This document shows, in pieces, positions 1-9,391 of a stretch of 62,609 bases of DNA. The position numbers and the translations under genes were made by a program. This DNA comes from an uncultured Acidobacteriota bacterium (GTDB lineage Bacteria > Acidobacteriota > Thermoanaerobaculia > Multivoradales > SZUA-115). The DNA lies in assembly GCA_937867335.1 (NCBI GenBank), contig CALMKX010000128.1, positions 1-62,609 of the forward strand, read 5' to 3'. The notes below the pieces were generated by a model, which made no database searches, had not been told where the DNA came from, and saw only the letters and a list, made by a program, of their open reading frames with translations. Numbering within the stretch: the first letter of the stretch is position 1; each line of letters begins with the position of its first letter.

Positions 1-1
1 C

Positions 2-1018
2 CTCGGGCGGACCGAGGCCGTGGTTCCCCGCTCCGAACAGGCTCGTCACGAGCGTTACAGCCAGGGCGAGCGCATCCGGGCGGTGATCGTCGACGTCCAC
101 ACTCAACCCAAGGGGCCGCAGATCGTGCTCTCGCGGACCGATCCTCGCCTCCTGGTCAAGCTCTTCGAGATGGAAGTGCCCGAGATCTACGACGGCACCG
201 TGGTGGTGAAGAACGCCGTACGTGCTCCGGGCGAGCGGGCCAAGGTGGCGGTCTACAGCCGGGCCCGCGATGTCGACCCGGTGGGCGCCTGCGTGGGCAT
301 GAAGGGCTCCCGGGTGCAGTCGATCATCCGCGAGCTGCGCGGCGAGAAGATCGACATCATCGAGTACAGCGACGACCTCGTGACCTTCGCCCAGAGCGCC
401 CTCGCTCCGGCCAAGATCACCCGCGTCTCGATCACCCACCATGGTGATGTGCCGCACCTCGATGTGATCGTCGAGGACGAGCAGCTCTCCCTCGCGATCG
501 GCAAGCGCGGGCAGAACGTGCGCCTGGCCTCCGAGCTGATTGGCGCCAAGATCGACATCAAGAGCGAGTCGGACGTCAAGGACGAAGTGGCCGACGCCCT
601 GGCCAAGATGCTCAAGACCGCCATGGCGCAGACCAACGAGAAGCTCCCCGAGCTCGACCTCGCGGAGGTTCCCGGAGTCTCGGCCGAGGTGGCGGAGAAC
701 CTGCAGCAAGCCGGCTTCACCAGCCTCGAGTCTTTGCTCGAGGCCGAGACCGAGCAGCTCCAGACCGTCGAAGGGGTGGACGCCGACACGGCCGAGGCCA
801 TCCTCGGTTGGGCGGCCAACAAGGATGCCGAACGCCTGGCCTCGGTGGGCCTCGGCATCGATCTGTCCGAGCCGGCCAAGCCGGCCATGGACGACTCGGA
901 TTTCATGGCCGCCCTGTCACGGGCGTTCCAGGAGAGCGAGGCTCTGCGCACGGCGCTCGAGGGCGAAGGCGCGGAAGGAGCAGCCTCCGAAGAGGCCGAC
1001 GAGGAGAGCCAGGCGTAG
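2..1018 (+). CDS. nusA: Transcription termination/antitermination factor NusA, 5'-truncated by the window edge
   Basis: NusA binds RNA polymerase and nascent RNA and modulates pausing, termination and antitermination. The reading frame is open from base 2, and the first visible residues (GRTEAVVPRSEQ) are the S1-proximal segment of NusA, so the true start lies before the window. Visible in order: the end of the S1 domain, two KH domains (the second with the loop GKRGQNVRLASELIG, about residues 165-180 of the fragment), then a helix-hairpin-helix-type segment (EVPGVSAEVAENL) and an acidic Glu/Asp-rich C-terminus. It is followed by infB after 48 bases, the usual nusA-infB order. A rimP gene would be expected just upstream, outside the window. 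Confidence 0.96.
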   Translation, partial: LGRTEAVVPRSEQARHERYSQGERIRAVIVDVHTQPKGPQIVLSRTDPRLLVKLFEMEVPEIYDGTVVVKNAVRAPGERAKVAVYSRARDVDPVGACVGMKGSRVQSIIRELRGEKIDIIEYSDDLVTFAQSALAPAKITRVSITHHGDVPHLDVIVEDEQLSLAIGKRGQNVRLASELIGAKIDIKSESDVKDEVADALAKMLKTAMAQTNEKLPELDLAEVPGVSAEVAENLQQAGFTSLESLLEAETEQLQTVEGVDADTAEAILGWAANKDAERLASVGLGIDLSEPAKPAMDDSDFMAALSRAFQESEALRTALEGEGAEGAASEEADEESQA

Positions 1019-1066
1019 CACGCGCCGGCTTCTGCGGGTCGTCAAAAGGAAGGATCGACAGAGCAT

Positions 1067-3994
1067 ATGGGAAAGATTCCGGTCCAGGACCTGGCCAAGC
1101 TCATGGGCATCTCGAACCAGGACCTGGTCTTCAAGTTGCGTTCGATCGGTGTTCGCATCGAGGGAGATAGCGCCCACATCGATACCGAGATCATCTCGGC
1201 CATCCTCCAGGGCAAGCGCCTCCCACAGCCGCGAGAGGTGATCCTGCGCGACGAGCAGACGCCAGTCGCGGCGGGTCCAGCGGTCAAGAAGCCCGTTCAG
1301 CCGGCTCCTCGACGCCTGCCCTCGAACCCGCTGCGTCCTTCCCGGCCCCGCACGGTGATCCAGACCGTCGAGCCTCGGATCGCAGCCATCCCTGCTGCCG
1401 AACGCACTACAGGCCTTCCGACCTACCTCTCTGAGGGGGACGAAGCGACGACCATGGCCGCCGCTCCGGGCCTCGAGACGAGAGGCGAACACTCGTCGGC
1501 GATCGAGGCCGCTCCGGCACTGCCGGGCGCCCCCGCCGAGGTCGCAACGCCCGTCTCCGCGGCGCCGGCGGAACAGCCCGAGACGCCTCAGCCGACTGTT
1601 GTGCGCCCACTTCGCCAGCCCTACACCACGGGCGCTCGGTTGATCGAACGCCCCACCAACCCGCCACCGCCGATGACTCGGCCGGCACCGGGCTCGCGGC
1701 CCAGCGGGCCGCGGCCGGGCGGTTACCAGGGTGGCCGGCCCGGAGATCGGCCCAGTGGTCCCCGGCCCGGGGGCTATCAGGGTGGGCGGCCGGGAGATCG
1801 GCCGAGCGGACCGCGTCCAGGCGGCGGCTCCTACCAGGGCACCCGACCTGGGGACCGGCCCCAGGGGCCCGGGAGGCCGGGAGATCGGCCGATGACCGGA
1901 CCTCGGCCGCCGGCTCGCCCGGCGCCCGGTACGGACGCCTTGCGTCGACCCGAGCGCGACGTGCGAACGGTCGCTCCCAAGCCGGCTGAAGATCGAGACG
2001 ACAAGAAGAACAAGCGGGGAGTGAAGAAGCCCGGCGGGCCGCGCACGGCGATCGACGAGGATCTCTCCGCCTATCGCGGCTCGGTACGTGAGATCGAGGC
2101 CGCCGAGGACGAGGATTTCGGACCGCCGGTGCCGGGCAGCGCCAGCGCCCGGCGCCGCCGGCGGGTGGAGCGGCGTCGCGAGGAAGAGAGGGCCGGAGAC
2201 GGCCGGGTGCTGGCCTTCCGCCAGGAGGGCTCCGGCGCGCCGGTGATGATCTCCGAAGGCATGACCGTGCGGGACTTTTCGGAGCGGCTCGGGGTCAAGG
2301 CCAAGGATCTGATCAAGAACTTGTTCGGCCGCGGCATCCTGGCCAACATCAACCATGTGATCGACGCCGACTTGGCCGAGCAGATCGCGGCCGACTACGG
2401 ACTCGAGACCATGGTGGTCAGCTTCGAAGAGGAAGTGCAGTTGACCCAGGAGTTGTCGAGCCGAACCACCACCGGCCCCAAGAGCTCCCGCGCCCCGGTG
2501 GTCACCATCATGGGCCACGTGGACCACGGCAAGACCTCGCTGCTCGATGCCATCCGCTCCTCGCGGGTGGCCGAGGGCGAGCATGGCGGCATCACCCAGC
2601 ACATCGGTGCCTACCACGTCGAGGTCAACGGCCGGAGCATCGTCTTCCTGGACACTCCGGGCCACGAGGCCTTCACCCTGATGCGCGCCCGAGGCGCTCG
2701 GGTCACCGACCTGGTGGTACTGGTAGTGGCGGCCGACGACGGCGTGATGCCTCAGACCAAGGAAGCGATCGACCACGCCCGGGCCGCCAAGGTGCCGTTG
2801 GTGGTAGCGATCAACAAGGTCGACAAGGACAACGCCAACATCGACCGAGTCAAGCGTCAGCTCTCGGAGACCGGAGTGCTGCTCGAGGAATGGGGCGGTG
2901 ACGTCGTCTCGGTGCCGGTCTCCGCCAAGAAGAAGCAAGGCATCCAGGAACTGCTCGAGATGATCCTGCTCACCGCCGACATCCGCGACCTCAAGGCCAG
3001 CCCGGATATTCCCGCCCAGGGCACCGTGCTCGAGGCCCGCAAGGACATCGGGCGCGGCATTGTGGCCACCGTGTTGGTGCAGGACGGCACCGTCTCCGTG
3101 GGCGATCTTTTCGTCTCCGGTCGCACCTGGGGTCGCGTGCGGGCGATGAACGACGAAGACGGCCGCCGCGCCCAGACTGCAGGCCCTTCGACTCCGGTCG
3201 AGATCACCGGCTTTGGCGACCTGCCGGAGGCGGGCGACCTCTTCCAGGTAGTGGAGGACGAGGCCAAGGCCCGCTCGATCGCCGAGTTCCGCAAGCAGGA
3301 ACAGCGCGCCCGCGAGCTCACGCCGACCGCAGGCCGACTCTCGCTCGAGCAGCTGTTCAACCGCATCGAGGCCGGCGAGGTCAAGGAGCTGCCGGTCATC
3401 CTCAAGGCCGACGTCCAGGGCTCCGTCGAGGTGCTCGAGGACACCATCGAAAAGGCCTCGACCGACAAGGTCAAGGTGCGGGTGATCCTCGCCGCGGTGG
3501 GTGCCATCTCCACCAACGACGTGCTTCTGGCTTCGGCTTCTGGAGCGATCGTGGTCGGCTTCAACGTTCGCCCGGAGCGCAACGCTGCCGAGCTCGCGGC
3601 CAAGGAAGGCGTGGACATCCGCCTCCACACCGTGATCTACGACCTCCAGGACGAGCTCAAGAAGGCCATGGCCGGTCTGCTCGAGCCCACCTTCGAGGAA
3701 GTCACCCGCGGCCGGGCCGAGGTCCGGGAGATGTTCAAGGTTCCCAAGTCGGGAATGGTGGCAGGCTGCCACGTGATCGAGGGTGTGGTGACCCGCAACT
3801 CCCAGGTGCGCCTGCTGCGCGACAACGTGGTGATCCACGAAGGCAAGATCGCCTCCCTGCGTCGCTTCAAGGAGGACGCCTCGGAGGTGCGAACCGGCTT
3901 CGACTGCGGCATCGTGCTCGAGCGCTACCAGGATCTGAAGCCCGGGGATATCGTCGAGGCTTTCGTCCGCAAGGAGGTCGCCCCCACGCTGTGA
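1067..3994 (+). CDS. infB: Translation initiation factor IF-2
   Basis: IF-2 is the GTPase that places initiator fMet-tRNA on the 30S subunit and promotes 50S joining. The protein has 975 residues. It starts with an IF2_N module ([14 protein letters not shown]), then a long Pro/Arg/Gly-rich linker (about residues 60-330) with tandem repeats, a second IF2_N-like module (about 398-434), and the G domain with P-loop GHVDHGKTS (about 483-491), DTPGHE (about 527) and NKVDKD (about 583). The usual C-terminal domains II-IV follow. The ATG at 1067 has AAGGAAGG upstream and directly encodes the family's N-terminal motif. The gene sits between nusA and a DUF503 gene, as is typical. Confidence 0.98.
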   Translation: MGKIPVQDLAKLMGISNQDLVFKLRSIGVRIEGDSAHIDTEIISAILQGKRLPQPREVILRDEQTPVAAGPAVKKPVQPAPRRLPSNPLRPSRPRTVIQTVEPRIAAIPAAERTTGLPTYLSEGDEATTMAAAPGLETRGEHSSAIEAAPALPGAPAEVATPVSAAPAEQPETPQPTVVRPLRQPYTTGARLIERPTNPPPPMTRPAPGSRPSGPRPGGYQGGRPGDRPSGPRPGGYQGGRPGDRPSGPRPGGGSYQGTRPGDRPQGPGRPGDRPMTGPRPPARPAPGTDALRRPERDVRTVAPKPAEDRDDKKNKRGVKKPGGPRTAIDEDLSAYRGSVREIEAAEDEDFGPPVPGSASARRRRRVERRREEERAGDGRVLAFRQEGSGAPVMISEGMTVRDFSERLGVKAKDLIKNLFGRGILANINHVIDADLAEQIAADYGLETMVVSFEEEVQLTQELSSRTTTGPKSSRAPVVTIMGHVDHGKTSLLDAIRSSRVAEGEHGGITQHIGAYHVEVNGRSIVFLDTPGHEAFTLMRARGARVTDLVVLVVAADDGVMPQTKEAIDHARAAKVPLVVAINKVDKDNANIDRVKRQLSETGVLLEEWGGDVVSVPVSAKKKQGIQELLEMILLTADIRDLKASPDIPAQGTVLEARKDIGRGIVATVLVQDGTVSVGDLFVSGRTWGRVRAMNDEDGRRAQTAGPSTPVEITGFGDLPEAGDLFQVVEDEAKARSIAEFRKQEQRARELTPTAGRLSLEQLFNRIEAGEVKELPVILKADVQGSVEVLEDTIEKASTDKVKVRVILAAVGAISTNDVLLASASGAIVVGFNVRPERNAAELAAKEGVDIRLHTVIYDLQDELKKAMAGLLEPTFEEVTRGRAEVREMFKVPKSGMVAGCHVIEGVVTRNSQVRLLRDNVVIHEGKIASLRRFKEDASEVRTGFDCGIVLERYQDLKPGDIVEAFVRKEVAPTL
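1698..1886 (+). repeat. In-frame tandem repeats in the infB linker
   Basis: Two copies of a 51-base unit (17 residues, [17 protein letters not shown]) are followed by a 19-residue variant and a degenerate 10-residue copy. They encode a basic, Gly/Pro-rich disordered linker between the N-terminal modules and the G domain. Because copies differ at synonymous sites, this is an older coding repeat, not a recent slippage product. IF-2 linkers are known to vary in length and composition. Confidence 0.85.
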
Positions 3995-4046
3995 TCCAGC
4001 CGGAGCGGGAGCTCTTCCCGCTCCGCCAGCCTGAGGGAAGCTCTCC

Positions 4047-4340
4047 ATGGTCGTGGGCGTCGCCGTCTGCGAGCTCCATCTGCCGAGCTCGCGCAGCCTG
4101 AAGGACAAGCGCCGGGTGGTCAAGTCGCTGATCGAGCGCATCTTTCAGCGTTTCCGGGCCTCCGTCGCGGAGACCGGCTTCCACGACCTCCTGCAACGGG
4201 CGGAGATCTCGGTGGCGATCGTGGGTCGAGACGATTCGGAGGTAGAGGGTATCTTGGACTCGATTCGCGGGCTCTGCGACCAGGAAGGCGAGGCCTTCCT
4301 CACGCTCTGGGAACCACAGCTCCTGGAGCTGGCGCGATGA
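4047..4340 (+). CDS. DUF503 family protein (YlxP-like)
   Basis: A 97-residue protein of the DUF503/YlxP family. The hallmark N-terminal strand and basic helix are clear (LHLPSSRSLKDKRRVVKSLI, about residues 11-30), followed by the conserved segment with Asp/Leu and ISVAIVGRDD. In Firmicutes the gene lies between infB and rbfA and has been suggested to act as a ribosome-binding-factor-like protein, but its biochemical role is not settled. It shares an ATGA overlap with rbfA, so the two are almost certainly translationally coupled. Nothing in it is unusual for the family. Confidence 0.9.
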   Translation: MVVGVAVCELHLPSSRSLKDKRRVVKSLIERIFQRFRASVAETGFHDLLQRAEISVAIVGRDDSEVEGILDSIRGLCDQEGEAFLTLWEPQLLELAR

Positions 4341-4690
4341 GCCATCGTCCGGAACGGGTTGCCGATTTGCTGCGGGCCGAGATCTCAGCCATCCTCGCCC
4401 GCGAGCTTTCCGATCCGCGGGTGCGACTGGTGACCGTCTCGCAGGTCGAGGTCTCTTCGGACTTGCGCCATGCCAAGGTGAAGCTGTCCATACTCGGCAA
4501 CGAGGCCGAGCGCCAGGCCGCCCTCGAAGGCGCTCGGCACGCCCGCGGCTTCATCCGCCGCCAGCTCGGGTCCCGCCTTTCCCTGCGCCTGGTCCCGGAG
4601 CTCACCTTCGAGCTCGACCGCGGCGCCGAGCACAGCCAACGCATCTCCGACCTGCTGGAGGAGCTCGAGCGTGAGCGCCAGTCCTCCTGA
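4337..4690 (+). CDS. rbfA: 30S ribosome-binding factor A
   Basis: RbfA is a small KH-fold protein that binds the immature 30S subunit near helix 1 of 16S rRNA and is needed for its late maturation. The 117-residue sequence has the family start (RPERVADLLRAEISAILARE) and the conserved strand ending in LVTVSQVEVSSDLRHAKV. The C-terminal LVPELTFELDRGAEHS is typical. The ATG overlaps the DUF503 stop (ATGA), and the end overlaps the GTG start of the next gene by 20 bases, placing it in the middle of one operon. Confidence 0.96.
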   Translation: MSHRPERVADLLRAEISAILARELSDPRVRLVTVSQVEVSSDLRHAKVKLSILGNEAERQAALEGARHARGFIRRQLGSRLSLRLVPELTFELDRGAEHSQRISDLLEELERERQSS

Positions 4691-5657
4691 AGCGGTACTG
4701 TCGGCGATCGCCACGGGCCAGCGGTTCGTGCTCAGCAGCCACGCCAACCCCGACGGCGACGCCATCGGTTCGGAGATCGGCTTGGCGAGGATCCTCGCCA
4801 AGCTCGGCAAGGAGAGCCTGATCTGGAACCGTGACGGAGTTCCGCCGCTCTATCGGCCGATGCCCGGAACCGACCGCATCCATGCCGGCGCGTCTCCCCC
4901 CGATGGCTTCCCCGCGGGATTCGATGGCGCGATCATCCTCGAATGCCCGAGCCTCGACCGTACCGGGCTCGAGAGCTTCCTGCCTTCCCTGCCCTTGATC
5001 AACATCGACCATCACCTGGGCAACGTCGGCTACGGCGTGGCCCAGTGGGTGGATGAGCTGGCACCGGCCGTGGGCGAGATGGTGTTCCGTCTGGCTCGAG
5101 CGATGGGCGTCGAGGTCGATGCGGAAACGGCCACCTGCCTGTACTTGACGCTGGTCACCGACACCGGCGGCTTCCGTTTCGCCAACGCCAGCGCCACGGC
5201 GTTTCGTGCCGCAGCGGACCTGGTGGCGGCAGGGGCGCGACCGGAGCAAGTCTCGCAGTGGCTCTACGAGAGCTATCCGCCTGGGATGATCCGCCTCCTG
5301 GGTGCGATGCTGGGTACCCTCGAGCTCCACCTCGAGGGCCGGATCTCTTCGGTGCTCCTCACCCAGCAGATGTTCCAGGCGGCGGGCGCCGCTCCCGGCG
5401 ACAGCGAAAGCTTGATCGACTTCCCGCGCTCGATCGCCGGCGTCTGCGCCACGGCGCTTCTGCGCGAAAAGGCTCCCGGCCGGGTGAAGGTGTCGCTGCG
5501 CTCCCGGGGCGCGGTGGATGTGGAGAAAGTGGCGCGGCAGCACGGCGGCGGCGGCCACAAGAACGCGGCCGGCTTCGAGCTGCCCGGTAGCCCGGGCGAG
5601 TTGCGCGCTCAGGTGGTGGCCGAGGTGGCGAGGGCGGTCGAGGAGGCCCTGTCCTGA
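4671..5657 (+). CDS. nrnA: DHH/DHHA1 phosphoesterase, NrnA-like oligoribonuclease / pAp phosphatase
   Basis: A 328-residue DHH-DHHA1 protein. NrnA degrades short RNA oligonucleotides and dephosphorylates 3'-phosphoadenosine-5'-phosphate. Seen: the metal-binding motif HANPDGDAIGS (about residues 24-34), the signature IDHHLGN (about 112-118), a further Asp in the VTDTGGFRF segment, and the DHHA1 substrate loop GGGGHKNAAGFEL (about 292-304). The start is GTG at 4671, which overlaps rbfA by 20 bases. The stop overlaps the truB ATG by one base. Gene order rbfA-nrnA-truB is widespread, so the call is firm. The exact substrate preference is inferred from the family. Confidence 0.92.
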   Translation: MSASPPEAVLSAIATGQRFVLSSHANPDGDAIGSEIGLARILAKLGKESLIWNRDGVPPLYRPMPGTDRIHAGASPPDGFPAGFDGAIILECPSLDRTGLESFLPSLPLINIDHHLGNVGYGVAQWVDELAPAVGEMVFRLARAMGVEVDAETATCLYLTLVTDTGGFRFANASATAFRAAADLVAAGARPEQVSQWLYESYPPGMIRLLGAMLGTLELHLEGRISSVLLTQQMFQAAGAAPGDSESLIDFPRSIAGVCATALLREKAPGRVKVSLRSRGAVDVEKVARQHGGGGHKNAAGFELPGSPGELRAQVVAEVARAVEEALS

Positions 5658-6580
5658 TGGAAGAGTTGCGTCATGGGGTCCTGCTCGTGGACAAGGAGCC
5701 CGGCTGGACCTCTCACGACGTCGTGCAGAAGGCACGACGTCTGCTTCGCGAGAAGAAGATCGGCCATTGCGGAACGCTCGACCCGGCGGCGACCGGCCTC
5801 CTGGTGCTGACCATCGGCCGCGCCACTCGGCTGACTCGCTTCCTGATCCGGGCGCCCAAGGTCTACGAAGGCTCTTTGAAGCTCGGGATCACCACCGACA
5901 CTTACGACGCCGAGGGCAAGGTTCTGCGGGAAGCTTCGACCGCTGGCCTCACTCCGGGGCGGGTGGCCGAAGAGATGGCCGGTTTCGAGGGCGCCTACCT
6001 CCAGCAGCCGCCGATGTACTCGGCCAAGAAAGTACAAGGAGTCCGGCTCTACGAGATCGCTCGTCGGGGCGAGGACGTCGAGGTGGAGGTCGAGCCCAAG
6101 GAGGTCCAGGTCTACGAATTTCAGCCGCTCGCCTGGACCGGTCCGGACTCCCTCGGCTTCCGGCTGGCCTGTTCGTCCGGAACGTACGCGCGCTCCCTGG
6201 TGCACGACCTGGGCAACCGCCTGGGCTGCGGCGCCCATCTCTCCTCGCTGCGCCGCTTGAGTGTCGGCCCGTTCAAGCTCGAGAGCGCCCTCACTCTGGA
6301 CGCGCTGGCCGATCGGCTTGGCCGCGAGGAGAGTCTCGCCCCCGCCTGGTTGCCTTTCGATGCCATCCCCCTGCCTTTCGGAGAGATCACCACCGACAGC
6401 ACGCAGGAGCAACGCATCGCCAACGGTCAGAATGTCCTGGTCCGCGATCTCGAGGGGCACGAGGGCGACTGGGTGAAGCTGCTCAACCGCCGACGGCAGT
6501 TCATCGCCGTGGGCACCATCATCGAGAAGATCGGCAGCACCGGCATGGGGCTGGTGCAGCCCAAAGTGGTTTTTCGCTGA
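5657..6580 (+). CDS. truB: tRNA pseudouridine(55) synthase TruB
   Basis: TruB isomerises U55 in the T-loop of nearly all tRNAs to pseudouridine. The 307-residue protein begins with the conserved GVLLVDKEPGWTSHDVV, has the catalytic loop GTLDPAATG (catalytic Asp about residue 42), the QQPPMYSAKKVQG segment and the CSSGTYARSL motif (about 172-181). A C-terminal PUA-like domain follows. Its ATG overlaps the nrnA stop by one base. It lies upstream of rpsO, as in many bacteria. Confidence 0.97.
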   Translation: MEELRHGVLLVDKEPGWTSHDVVQKARRLLREKKIGHCGTLDPAATGLLVLTIGRATRLTRFLIRAPKVYEGSLKLGITTDTYDAEGKVLREASTAGLTPGRVAEEMAGFEGAYLQQPPMYSAKKVQGVRLYEIARRGEDVEVEVEPKEVQVYEFQPLAWTGPDSLGFRLACSSGTYARSLVHDLGNRLGCGAHLSSLRRLSVGPFKLESALTLDALADRLGREESLAPAWLPFDAIPLPFGEITTDSTQEQRIANGQNVLVRDLEGHEGDWVKLLNRRRQFIAVGTIIEKIGSTGMGLVQPKVVFR

Positions 6581-6704
6581 GAGACGAAGGACCGATGACG
6601 ACGAGGGGTGGCCGAGCGATGGGCGCCGGAACCGGTTGGGCCGGCTTCCGTGTGCTCCTGGGCCACTGTGGTAACATCCACGAGTTGATTGGGAGGAGTT
6701 TGCC

Positions 6705-6974
6705 TTGGCTCAGAGTACAGAAGCCAAACTGAAGATCATTACCGACTTCCGGCGCCATGACCACGACTCGGGCTCTCCCGAAGTCCAGGTCGCTTTGCTC
6801 ACGGGCCGGATCAACGAGCTGACCGAGCACTTCAAGAGCCATCCGAAGGACCACCACGGCCGTCGCGGCCTGCTCAAACTGGTGGGACACCGCCGTCGCC
6901 TGCTCGACTACCTCCGCCGTACCGACATCGAGCGCTACCGTTCGACCATCGAACGGCTCGGCATCCGGAAGTAG
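6705..6974 (+). CDS. rpsO: 30S ribosomal protein S15
   Basis: S15 is a primary 16S rRNA-binding protein needed for central-domain assembly. The 89-residue length is standard, and the motifs [20 protein letters not shown] and [19 protein letters not shown] are diagnostic. The start is TTG at 6705 (giving MAQSTEAK), supported by GGGAGGAG at 6691-6698 with a 6-base spacer. In-frame alternatives would remove conserved residues. About 125 bases separate it from truB, so it may have its own promoter. The next gene is pnp, the classic partner. Confidence 0.97.
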   Translation: MAQSTEAKLKIITDFRRHDHDSGSPEVQVALLTGRINELTEHFKSHPKDHHGRRGLLKLVGHRRRLLDYLRRTDIERYRSTIERLGIRK

Positions 6975-6995
6975 CCGCTGCCCGCCTTTTCCATC

Positions 6996-7039
6996 GGCCT
7001 CGCCCTCCGGGTAGGACCTGCCCTGGAAGGGCTGAGGCC
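6996..7039 (+). promoter_or_regulatory. Long hairpin in the rpsO-pnp intergenic region
   Basis: GGCCTC-GCCCT (6996-7006) can pair with AGGGC-T-GAGGCC (7028-7039) with a single bulge, and the loop itself holds GGGTAGG/CCTGCCC, which can extend the pairing. In E. coli a similarly placed rpsO-pnp stem-loop is cut by RNase III to start PNPase autoregulation. The position is the same here, but function is inferred from position and fold only. There is no T-run, so it is unlikely to be a full terminator. Confidence 0.5.
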
Positions 7040-7111
7040 CGGCACTAACGGCGCCCTCGATCTCGCTCGAAGGCTTTCGCGCCGACATGGCGCCACGCAC
7101 AAGGAACATTC

Positions 7112-9379
7112 ATGAAGCAAAGCAAGACCGTGACCATAGGTGAAGAGATCTTCACCTTCGAGTCGGGGCGGCTGGCCAAGCAGGCCGACGGCTCCTGCAC
7201 CATCCGCGTCGGGGACACCATCATCCTCGCCACCGCGGTAGCCGCCAAGGGCGGCCTTCCCAGGGGCTTCCTGCCCCTGACCGTCGACTACAAGGAGTAC
7301 ACCTCCGCAGCCGGCCGCATCCCAGGGGGCTTCTTCAAGCGTGAAGGGCGCCCGACGGAAAAGGAGATCATCACCTCGCGCCTGATCGACCGCGGCCTCC
7401 GGCCCCTCTTCCCCGAGGGCTACCAGGCCGAGACCCAGATCATGTGCACCGTGCTCTCGGCCGATGGCGAGCACGACCCGGACATCCTGGCGATCAACGG
7501 TGCCTCGACCGCCCTGGTGATGTCGCAGATTCCGTTCTACAACCCGATCGGCGCCGTCCGCGTCGGGCTGATCAACGGCGAGATCCTGATCAACCCCTCC
7601 AACAGCCAGCGCGACGTTTCCGACCTCGACCTAGTGGTCTCGGCCACCGAAGAGGCGGTAGTGATGGTGGAAGCCGGCGCCAACCAGCTGTCGGAAGAGA
7701 AGATGCTCGAGTGCATCTTCCGCGCGCACGAAGAGATCCAGCTGCTGATCCGGGCCCAGCACGAACTGTTCCGGGCCGCGGGGCTCTCGAAGCCGCGCTG
7801 GACGGTACCGGTGGACGTGCCGCAGGAGGTCTACCAGCAGGTCAAGAGCGACCTCTACGCGCCGATGAAGCAGGCCCTGTTCACCAAGGGCAAGTTTGCC
7901 CGCAAGGCCGCCGTCGACCAGGTGATCGAGGCCTACCTGGCCGCGATCCCCGCCGAAGAGGCCGCCCGCAAGGAACACTCCGGCAAAGTGGCTCACCAAC
8001 TGGAGGAGGAGATCCTGCGGGACAGCGTCCTCCATGAGCAGCGGCGCTTCGACGACCGCCGGGTGGACGAGGTTCGCGACATCGACATCGAGGCGGGACT
8101 CCTGCCTCGCACCCACGGCTCGGCACTCTTCCAGCGCGGCGAGACCCAGGCCCTGGTGTCGGCCACGCTCGGCTCCAAGCGGGATGCCCAGATCATCGAG
8201 GAGTACGAGGGCGAAAGCCTGCAACGCTTCCTGCTGCACTACAACTTCCCGCCTTTCTCGGTGGGCGAAGTGAAGCCGGTGCGTTCTCCCGGCCGGCGCG
8301 AGATCGGCCACGGCCTCTTGGCCCGCCGGGCTCTGACTCCCATGCTCCCCCACGAGGAGGAATTCCCCTACACCATCCGGGTGGTCTCGGACATCCTCGA
8401 GTCCAACGGCTCGTCCTCGATGGCGACCGTCTGCGGCGGCTCGCTGGCTCTCTTCGACGCCGGCGTGCCGATGCTCGCTCCGGTGGCCGGCGTGGCCATG
8501 GGCCTGGTCAAGGGCGAGGGAGACCATTTCGTGGTGCTCACCGACATCGCCGGCCAGGAAGATCACTACGGCGATATGGACTTCAAGGTGGCCGGCACCC
8601 GCGAGGGCATCACTGCCCTGCAGATGGACATCAAGATCTCCGGCGTGACCCGCGCGATCATGGGCAAGGCTCTGGAGCAGGCCCGGGCCGGACGCATGCA
8701 CATCCTCGGCTTGATGGAGCGGGTGCTGCCCGAGCCTCGTCGAGAGCTGTCGAAGTTCGCTCCTCGCCTGCACACCATCCATGTCACCAAGGACAAGATC
8801 CGCGACCTGATCGGCCCCGGAGGCAAGACCATCCGCTCGATCATCGAAGAGACCGGCTGCGATATCGACATCGAGGACACCGGCAAGGTGATCATCGCTT
8901 CGCCCGACGAGCAGGCGGCCGCGCGGGCCATCCAGATGATCGAGCGCCTCACCGAGGTTCCCGAGCTGGGCAAGGTCTACACCGGCACGGTGCGGCGCGT
9001 GGAGAGCTATGGTGCTTTCGTGGAGATCCTGCCCGGAACGGACGGCCTGCTCCACGTGAGCGAGATCGCCCCCTACCGGGTGCGCGAGGTGGCCGACGAG
9101 CTCTCCGAGGGCGATGAGGTGACGGTCAAGGTGCTCTCGATCGACGAGACGGGCAAGATCCGGCTCTCGAGGAAAGCCGTGATCATGGAGTCCCCGGACT
9201 TCAACCCGGCCGACTACCCCGAGCCCGAGGGCGGCTCCGAGCGTCCGTCCGGACCTCGGGAAGGCGGCCGTGGCGATCGCGGTGGGCGCGGCGGTATGCC
9301 CCCCCGGGGCGGCTTCCGCGGTCGGGAGGGCGGCGGCCGGCGCAACGGCGGCGGTGGTCGCTCGGCGCCTCGCCCGTAG
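7112..9379 (+). CDS. pnp: Polyribonucleotide nucleotidyltransferase (PNPase)
   Basis: PNPase is a 3'-5' phosphorolytic exoribonuclease of mRNA decay. The 755-residue protein shows the first RNase PH domain (start SGRLAKQADGS; GRPTEKEIITSRLIDRGLRP), the helical linker, the second RNase PH domain (RTHGSALFQRGETQAL; ICGGSLA-like segment VCGGSLALFDAGVP), a KH domain (IRDLIGPGGKTIR, about 566-578) and an S1 domain (VYTGTVRRVESYGAFVEI, from about 620). The last 50 residues form a Gly/Arg-rich RGG-like tail longer than in E. coli, probably extra RNA contact. The start has AAGGAAC upstream. Confidence 0.98.
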   Translation: MKQSKTVTIGEEIFTFESGRLAKQADGSCTIRVGDTIILATAVAAKGGLPRGFLPLTVDYKEYTSAAGRIPGGFFKREGRPTEKEIITSRLIDRGLRPLFPEGYQAETQIMCTVLSADGEHDPDILAINGASTALVMSQIPFYNPIGAVRVGLINGEILINPSNSQRDVSDLDLVVSATEEAVVMVEAGANQLSEEKMLECIFRAHEEIQLLIRAQHELFRAAGLSKPRWTVPVDVPQEVYQQVKSDLYAPMKQALFTKGKFARKAAVDQVIEAYLAAIPAEEAARKEHSGKVAHQLEEEILRDSVLHEQRRFDDRRVDEVRDIDIEAGLLPRTHGSALFQRGETQALVSATLGSKRDAQIIEEYEGESLQRFLLHYNFPPFSVGEVKPVRSPGRREIGHGLLARRALTPMLPHEEEFPYTIRVVSDILESNGSSSMATVCGGSLALFDAGVPMLAPVAGVAMGLVKGEGDHFVVLTDIAGQEDHYGDMDFKVAGTREGITALQMDIKISGVTRAIMGKALEQARAGRMHILGLMERVLPEPRRELSKFAPRLHTIHVTKDKIRDLIGPGGKTIRSIIEETGCDIDIEDTGKVIIASPDEQAAARAIQMIERLTEVPELGKVYTGTVRRVESYGAFVEILPGTDGLLHVSEIAPYRVREVADELSEGDEVTVKVLSIDETGKIRLSRKAVIMESPDFNPADYPEPEGGSERPSGPREGGRGDRGGRGGMPPRGGFRGREGGGRRNGGGGRSAPRP

Positions 9380-9391
9380 CCTTCTTCGTCT

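Noticed and set aside
1698-1886. Direct repeats that could suggest a CRISPR array
   Set aside because: They are contiguous, in frame and inside infB, with no spacers.
917-4141. 1074-residue minus-strand open frame opposite infB
   Set aside because: It is a shadow of infB, kept open by GC-rich third positions. It is His/Leu/Gly-biased, has no domain, and the plus strand has full IF-2 motifs.
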